This document shows, one piece after another, positions 58,901 through 64,000 of a stretch of 64,000 nt of DNA. The translations under genes and the position numbers were made by a program. This DNA comes from Campylorhamphus procurvoides (taxonomy: Eukaryota; Chordata; Aves; Passeriformes; Dendrocolaptidae): contig WBMV01000093.1 in assembly GCA_013396655.1 (NCBI GenBank), positions 467,885 to 531,884 on the forward strand. The letters are read 5' to 3'. Position 1 is the first letter of the stretch. The number at the start of each line of letters is the position of its first letter. The notes beneath the pieces were generated by a model that saw only the letters and a program-made list of their open reading frames with translations, had not been told where the DNA came from and made no database searches.

Positions 58901-61900
58901 CCGACATGGACCATGGACGGCAGCCCCACCACCCTGGGGGGAACTGGTTTGCACAAGTGCAGAGCAAAGCAGAAACATCAGCCAGAGGGGAAGGCAAAAG
59001 CAGACATCAAAGCCACTGCTGAGACCTACACATGAGATGTTTGCCTCAGAGCATAACTCTACCAAGGTATGTCAGAGCTGCCATCAAAGTCACGCAGAGA
59101 TGCCAGCTGAAAAGGGGAGAAAGACGAGCTACAGAGCTTTTAGAATATTTCTATCCTTATCACCGAGCCAGAGGCAGCATTTGGGCCTAGGCAGAGCTTC
59201 ATTCACCTCCTTTAAGCTTCTCTGACTTCTTTCACAGTTTATATTTGGATGCTCGAGAAAGGAACTATTCAGTTACTGAACTCAAGTTTATGATACAGTC
59301 AGTGAAATTCAACCCAGTCTTTTAAGCAGATTAGGATCTACACACAGACCTTTGAACCTGCTGTGTTACCGTGTTGGCTTTCACAGCTCATCCCCAAAGG
59401 AATAAAATTACTCCATTTAATTAGACTCCAACTCTCCTCATCTGCCCCAGAAGTTTCCCCTCACCTCATTCAATTGTGAACATGATTTAGGCCTAAAGGT
59501 TTGTCCTGATTTTTCACTGGGGTGCTGAAGAGCTTTGTCATGCAATAATTCACCCATCTTCAAACCTTTCTGGAGACACTGCAATAGAAATGCTGCCTGC
59601 CTTCTCTTCATTCTGTATCTTGTCCAATGCTTTCAAAGAAATGCATTGGAATTCTTCCCCAAATGCTGCATAGATAATACTCCTGATAACACATGTGCCT
59701 TCACACCCATTTTATGGGGGGAGAAAATGAAGCCTATAGAGGAGTTGATGTGAGATTCCTCTTCCCAGACCCAGAGCACTTGCAGCAGAAAATTAGGAAC
59801 CAGTTATTAATACCACACTGTAATCACCATGTGAGAAGCCTTTGTTTGAAGGGAACAAGCACAGCCAAAGCCCCAGCAGCTGAGCTTGGTGGGTGCTGGA
59901 GAACACCCATTTTATGCAACACTCATCCTGTAAGACAAGATGCTTCAGCAAATGCTGCCCCAGTGCCACCAGCACAGAGGACGCTGCACTGAGCCAGATC
60001 AAAGGCTCAGCTTGCTCAGCATCCTCTTTCCAACAGTGGCCATAAATGGGTGTCCAAAGGAACAGAACAAAAATAGGCTAAGTACATATAATACTCCTGT
60101 CTCTATTTATAATACCTACATCTTTCCCCCTTGCCTCCACCTCCAGTCATTTCCAGCTCACTGAGCTCCTGACAGTGTTTCTGCCTGCTCAGTGGCAACC
60201 CACTGCTTTCTTTTCCATTCATTTGTCCACTTTCCCACACGTGATGTCAACTTTCAGCATCCACAGTTTCCTTGACAACAACCTTCCCAAAGAACCATCC
60301 ACATCTGATCTCATTCCACCTGGCTCTTTCCAACTTCCTCTGACGTCTCCAAGTCCTTATGTCACAATTCCCATCCCCCCTTGCCCTGCCTGATTTCCCA
60401 GAACTTCTGTCACATCTCCTCTACCCATTCACCCAGCTGAAGGGTCCGAGGTCATTCAGTTCTGCCTCCCACTGGGGCAGTTTGACACCTCTGAACAGCG
60501 TTGTGGTCTTTGCTGAGCACTTGGTACCTGCACATCTTTGGAGAGGGGATGAGGAGCGTGGCACGTATCCAGGACAGGGGTAAATCACGGATTTCTATCC
60601 CATCAGAGCAATGTTCCCTGTTCCATTCTTAGTACATTCCCTAATTTTAGTAGGTTAGTCTTTTTTACCACTACAGAGTGATGTGCTGATGTTTGGATGG
60701 AAATATCCATAAAAGCCCAAGATCTCATTCGTGCACAGAAATGGAGTTAGAACCTCCCTGATTTCACTCTTGTGTGGAAAGCAGCCCAGAGTCCATCCTT
60801 GCATTAGGACTGTTTTAGGGAATGGTCACCAGAACCCCTAAAAGCAGCACATGGCACGTGTGCCTTGGCCCAGGCCTGATACTGAGGTGAACTGAGACCC
60901 AGGTAATTCCACTGGGGATCCCTTCTCCAGCCCCTGCTCCCTCCTGCACCCACCCCTCACTGTAACAGAACGGGATTTTAACATGCCTGCTGCTGTTTCA
61001 TACAACCAGTGTCTTCAAATTTGCTAAAAGCACCCATAAATATTTGATAGAGCAGACAATGCTGCTCTCACATCCAGTTGCAAACAAGGTTGTTTTTTCT
61101 TCCAAGCAAATCCAATAACTTGATTATCTGATCTGGTCTGTTCTTATTTTCTCTGCTTTACAATTTTCAAATATTTGCAGTTGTAAGTCTTTTAAAGCTT
61201 TAATTTGCTTAAAATGATTCACAAGCACCTTGTTAATCTTTTATCAGTTTTATTGCAAACTGTAAACAAAACCCAGTTCTTAAATAATTAAAGGGCAGAA
61301 CTAGCCCTCAGGCAAATGAAGTCCGGGAGGGGAAGATAAAAAATTTAAAAATCAGAGTAAGCACGTAGATTAATTTTTTTTTAATTCCCATGTACAGAAT
61401 TGGTGAATCTAGCTTCAAAACACAGAGCAAGTCTGAAAGAACAGATTGTGTGTGACATCCCCCCAGCCAGATTCTCTCATCTACTGTGTCCTGAATATTA
61501 ATCTATCAAGTACCTCCACATTGCTGCTTACGGAGTTAAACACACCACAGGCTTACAAGTCAAAAGTTGGGTCCCAAAGAGCATCTCAAAGGAATTCCTC
61601 TGCACTTCTGCGTGCCCAGTGATGCCTGAGCCTCTTCCTTATCAGCCTCAAGAGGGTCCCCCCCACCCAGCAGGTCTCACCTCTGCTCCCCACCCAAGAC
61701 AAGGATGCTGCTGCACTCTCTTGTCCTCCAGCAGCACCCCAGGACCTCCTCCTGCCCCCCCAGGGCAGAACTCGCTGGGCACATCCCATGGCACAACTCA
61801 GGCAGCTCTGCCCACATCACCCCAGCCTGGGACATGTTGCTGTGCCTGCCAGCTCCTGGCAGGGCAGTGAAAGCACACCCTGCTCAGCCAAAACACCAGA

Positions 61901-61925
61901 AACCCCCAGAAAGGAGAGTCACTGG

Positions 61926-62346
61926 CATGATCAGGGGGCTGGAGCAGCTCTGCTGGGAGGAAAGGCTGGGAGAATTGGGATGGTTCAGCCTGGAGAAGAG
62001 AAGGGTCCAAGGTGATCTCATTGTGGCCTTCCAGTACCTGAAGGAGCTACAAGGAAGATGGAGAGAGACGATTTCCAAGGGCCTGGAGAGACAGGACAGG
62101 GGGGAATGGCTTCAAACTGACAGAGTGGGTTTACATGGTATATTGGAAGGAATTCTTGGGCTGTGAGGGTGGGCAGGCCCTGGCACAGGTTGGGCAGAGA
62201 AGCTGTGGCTGCCCCTGGATCCCTGGAAGTGTCCAAGGCCAGGTTGGATGGGGCTTGGAGCAGCCTGGGCTGGTGGAAGGTGTCCCTGTCCATGGCAGGG
62301 GGTGGAACTGGAGGAGCTTTAAAGTCCCTTCCAGCCCAAACCATTT
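61926..62346 (+). mobile_element. CR1 LINE 3' end, plus-strand copy
   Basis: This is a forward CR1 3' region of about 420 bp. In order it shows ATGATCAGGGGGCTGGAGCA, GGTTCAGCCTGGAGAAGAGA, GGGGGAATGGCTTCAAACTG, GAAGCTGTGGCTGCCCCTGG, AGGTTGGATGGGGCTTGGAG, GGTGTCCCTGTCCATGGCAG and the terminus CTTCCAGCCCAAACCATTTA. It is truncated just upstream of the GGCTGGAGCAGCTCTGCT segment and lacks ORF2. It matches the minus-strand copy at 44.2 kb closely, including the order of all these words. Confidence 0.95.
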
Positions 62347-64000
62347 ATGCTTCTCTCAAAGCACAAGGAACACTTTTTCAGATGTCTCCAGTACTGCCAG
62401 TATTGCTGCAGCCACTCCCAGTTCCACTGCAGCCTGGGGACCAGCCCAGCAAGGTGTGGGGGCAGATGCCAAGGGGGAGCTGCAGTCCTGTCACACAGCT
62501 GACCTGGGAAACAGAACCTCAGAGCACAGATGCTGAAATTGAGGCAAAACCCTGCCTGGAGGACTTTCCAGCTGGACTGGCTGGTGGGGAGGTGAGGGCA
62601 GGACCTGGGTGTCAAATGAGGAGCCCTGGGGAGTTCTCACACAGAAGACACAAACGGTGATGACTCTGAGCCTGGTCACCCATAAAAAGGGTTCTGCTAC
62701 ATCCACATCTCGCTACAAAACTCACCTCTAATTATTCAGGCTGAGAACTGTTATTTAATGTAATTATCACTGCTTTTACAACCTACTCTATCAACTGCCA
62801 GCTCTTCAATCCAGCTGTGCTGAAGAACAGTGTTCACTGATACCAATGGCTGTACAGTCATTTTAGAAATTCTCATACAAAGGTTCCAGCTTTCTAATGT
62901 ATTGAGAATTGTATTTCCTAATGTATTCAAATTGTATTTCCTTCTTTTTACAGAAAAGACCACTTCTGATGCAGCTCTCCAAAGCACTTGAAGTCAGAAG
63001 GAAACCTAAGGAACTATGAAAGCAAGACTGAGAAAATTCTAATTATCTTTTGAAGGCTACACTGCCATGCACACAAAAATGGATTTAAATGCATTACAGA
63101 CCTAAAAATGTGTAATGGATGCATCGCTAGCCTATTACATGCAGTTCATTGTGCAAAGGTTTCTGGTTGTATGTTTTGTGCAGTGGGCTGTAAAAGTTGC
63201 TTAACAGAAGAAAATACATTTGATTAAAAATTTACATCAGAAGAATGTAACAGGGCTTTTTTTTTTCCTTTGGTATTTTATCTGCCACTGACTATTCCCA
63301 TTAGTATTCTTAGTCCCACAGGCAGAAAACAAGGACTAAAGATGGAAAACTTTCAGGTCTAGATCCCAAATTGTATTAAAGGCAAAGCTGCCCATAAGCT
63401 GACTGGGAAAAAAACCCACACCTATTCCCACTTATAAGTGTGAGGATCATAAAGTGCCAGTGAGATGCTTAAATAGTTCTGCTCCAATGACTCCCCTCGT
63501 GAGAAATATCAAGGGGAAAGCGGGTGGTGCTTGGACTTCCTAATGCTGCAAGACCCACAGAGCTCCCTGCACCTGTCCAGGCAGGAGCAGCCCTGGAGTC
63601 ATCCTGTCACACAGGATGCAACACCTGCCCCGGATTCAAGGAAGAAAAAAATCCTGTAAATCTCTACCATAGTCCCAGCAAAGCCCAACAAACTTAGGGG
63701 CCCTTAGTGATAACCATTTGGAGCAAAAAACAAACCACAAACATTCAATTTGCAGTACTGAAAGAAATCAGGAAGATTTAACAGCTTAGTCAAACATCCT
63801 TATCCAAAACCACACAAGAGCTCTCCCAAGAACTGGTCCAGCTACCAAGAACTGGCAGACCTGGAGAAAGATGTGTTTAAATCACAATAAACAAGTAAAC
63901 ATTCCAAAGCCCAGCAATCTCCAGTGTTCTGCCCAAATGCTCAGCACTCTGAGCTAACTTTATGACCGTAAGGCCAGGTGGAGAATATAACAAACAGAGC
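62347..64000. other. Unique AT-rich non-coding DNA
   Basis: No exon or dispersed repeat is recognised. The patch 62390-62640 is GC-rich; from 62700 the DNA is AT-rich. The segment 62990-63250 is repeat-free with ATTACA/GTAAT words and retained CpG near 63124, a weak conserved-element candidate. The window ends inside unique sequence. Confidence 0.5.

Larger units (their letters stand above)
48854..61925. other. Unique non-coding DNA, 13 kb
   Basis: No exon, RNA gene or dispersed repeat is supportable. AT-rich candidate elements are listed separately. Low-complexity tracts are an A-rich run near 52289-52316 and a CT/T-rich run at 54219-54240. GC-rich patches at 49920-50100, 54690-54840, 56330-56660, 57830-58130 and 61640-61860 yield open frames up to 196 codons that resemble no known protein. 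The region 61060-61330 is AT-rich and repeat-free, with TTAAT-type cores, and is another conserved-element candidate. Confidence 0.5.

Overview
The window looks like ordinary vertebrate nuclear DNA, most likely from a bird and possibly a songbird. Every recognisable dispersed repeat is either a 5'-truncated CR1 LINE tail or a single retroviral LTR. There are no L1, Alu-like or other mammalian repeats, no bacterial gene structure, no CRISPR array, and no tRNA or rRNA gene that I can recognise. The species and locus cannot be named from what is visible.

I could not support any protein-coding exon. All long open frames either run through tandem repeats or CR1 copies, or lie in GC-rich stretches where stops are rare, and none translates to a family I recognise. 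The window is best read as an intergenic or intronic, gene-desert-like region.

Layout: 1-18.4 kb is mostly unique AT-rich DNA with three CR1 fragments (2.66, 2.93 and 4.35 kb) and two short hairpin-forming sites (8.7 and 10.9 kb). From 18.9 to 25.2 kb lies a cluster of G- or C-rich tandem repeats: a 20-bp minisatellite at 18.95-19.41 kb holding the window's only ambiguous base, then an 18-bp GGGGACAGGGCTG minisatellite, a 15-bp repeat, a CpG-island-like block and a CATCC repeat at 23.86-25.18 kb. From 26.4 to 46.3 kb is AT-rich DNA with CR1 tails at 26.4, 30.4, 38.2, 40.2, 44.2 and 46.2 kb, a 14-unit ATCT microsatellite at 34.9 kb and several short G-quadruplex motifs. A solo-LTR-like element of about 490 bp sits at 48.36-48.85 kb. 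From 48.9 kb to the end the sequence is unique apart from a CR1 tail at 61.9 kb and a small local duplication at 55.9 kb.

Several AT-rich blocks (about 1.0, 3.6, 27.8, 28.9, 33.9, 37.8, 47.4, 49.3, 51.4, 52.6 and 61.1 kb) have the texture of conserved non-coding elements, with homeodomain-like TAAT/ATTA sites and few simple repeats. One carries a perfect RFX X-box. Conservation cannot be judged from one sequence, so these are candidates only. The items most worth checking are the minisatellite with its exact 166-bp repeat around the N, the CpG-island block beside three minisatellites, and the LTR with duplicated U3 motifs.
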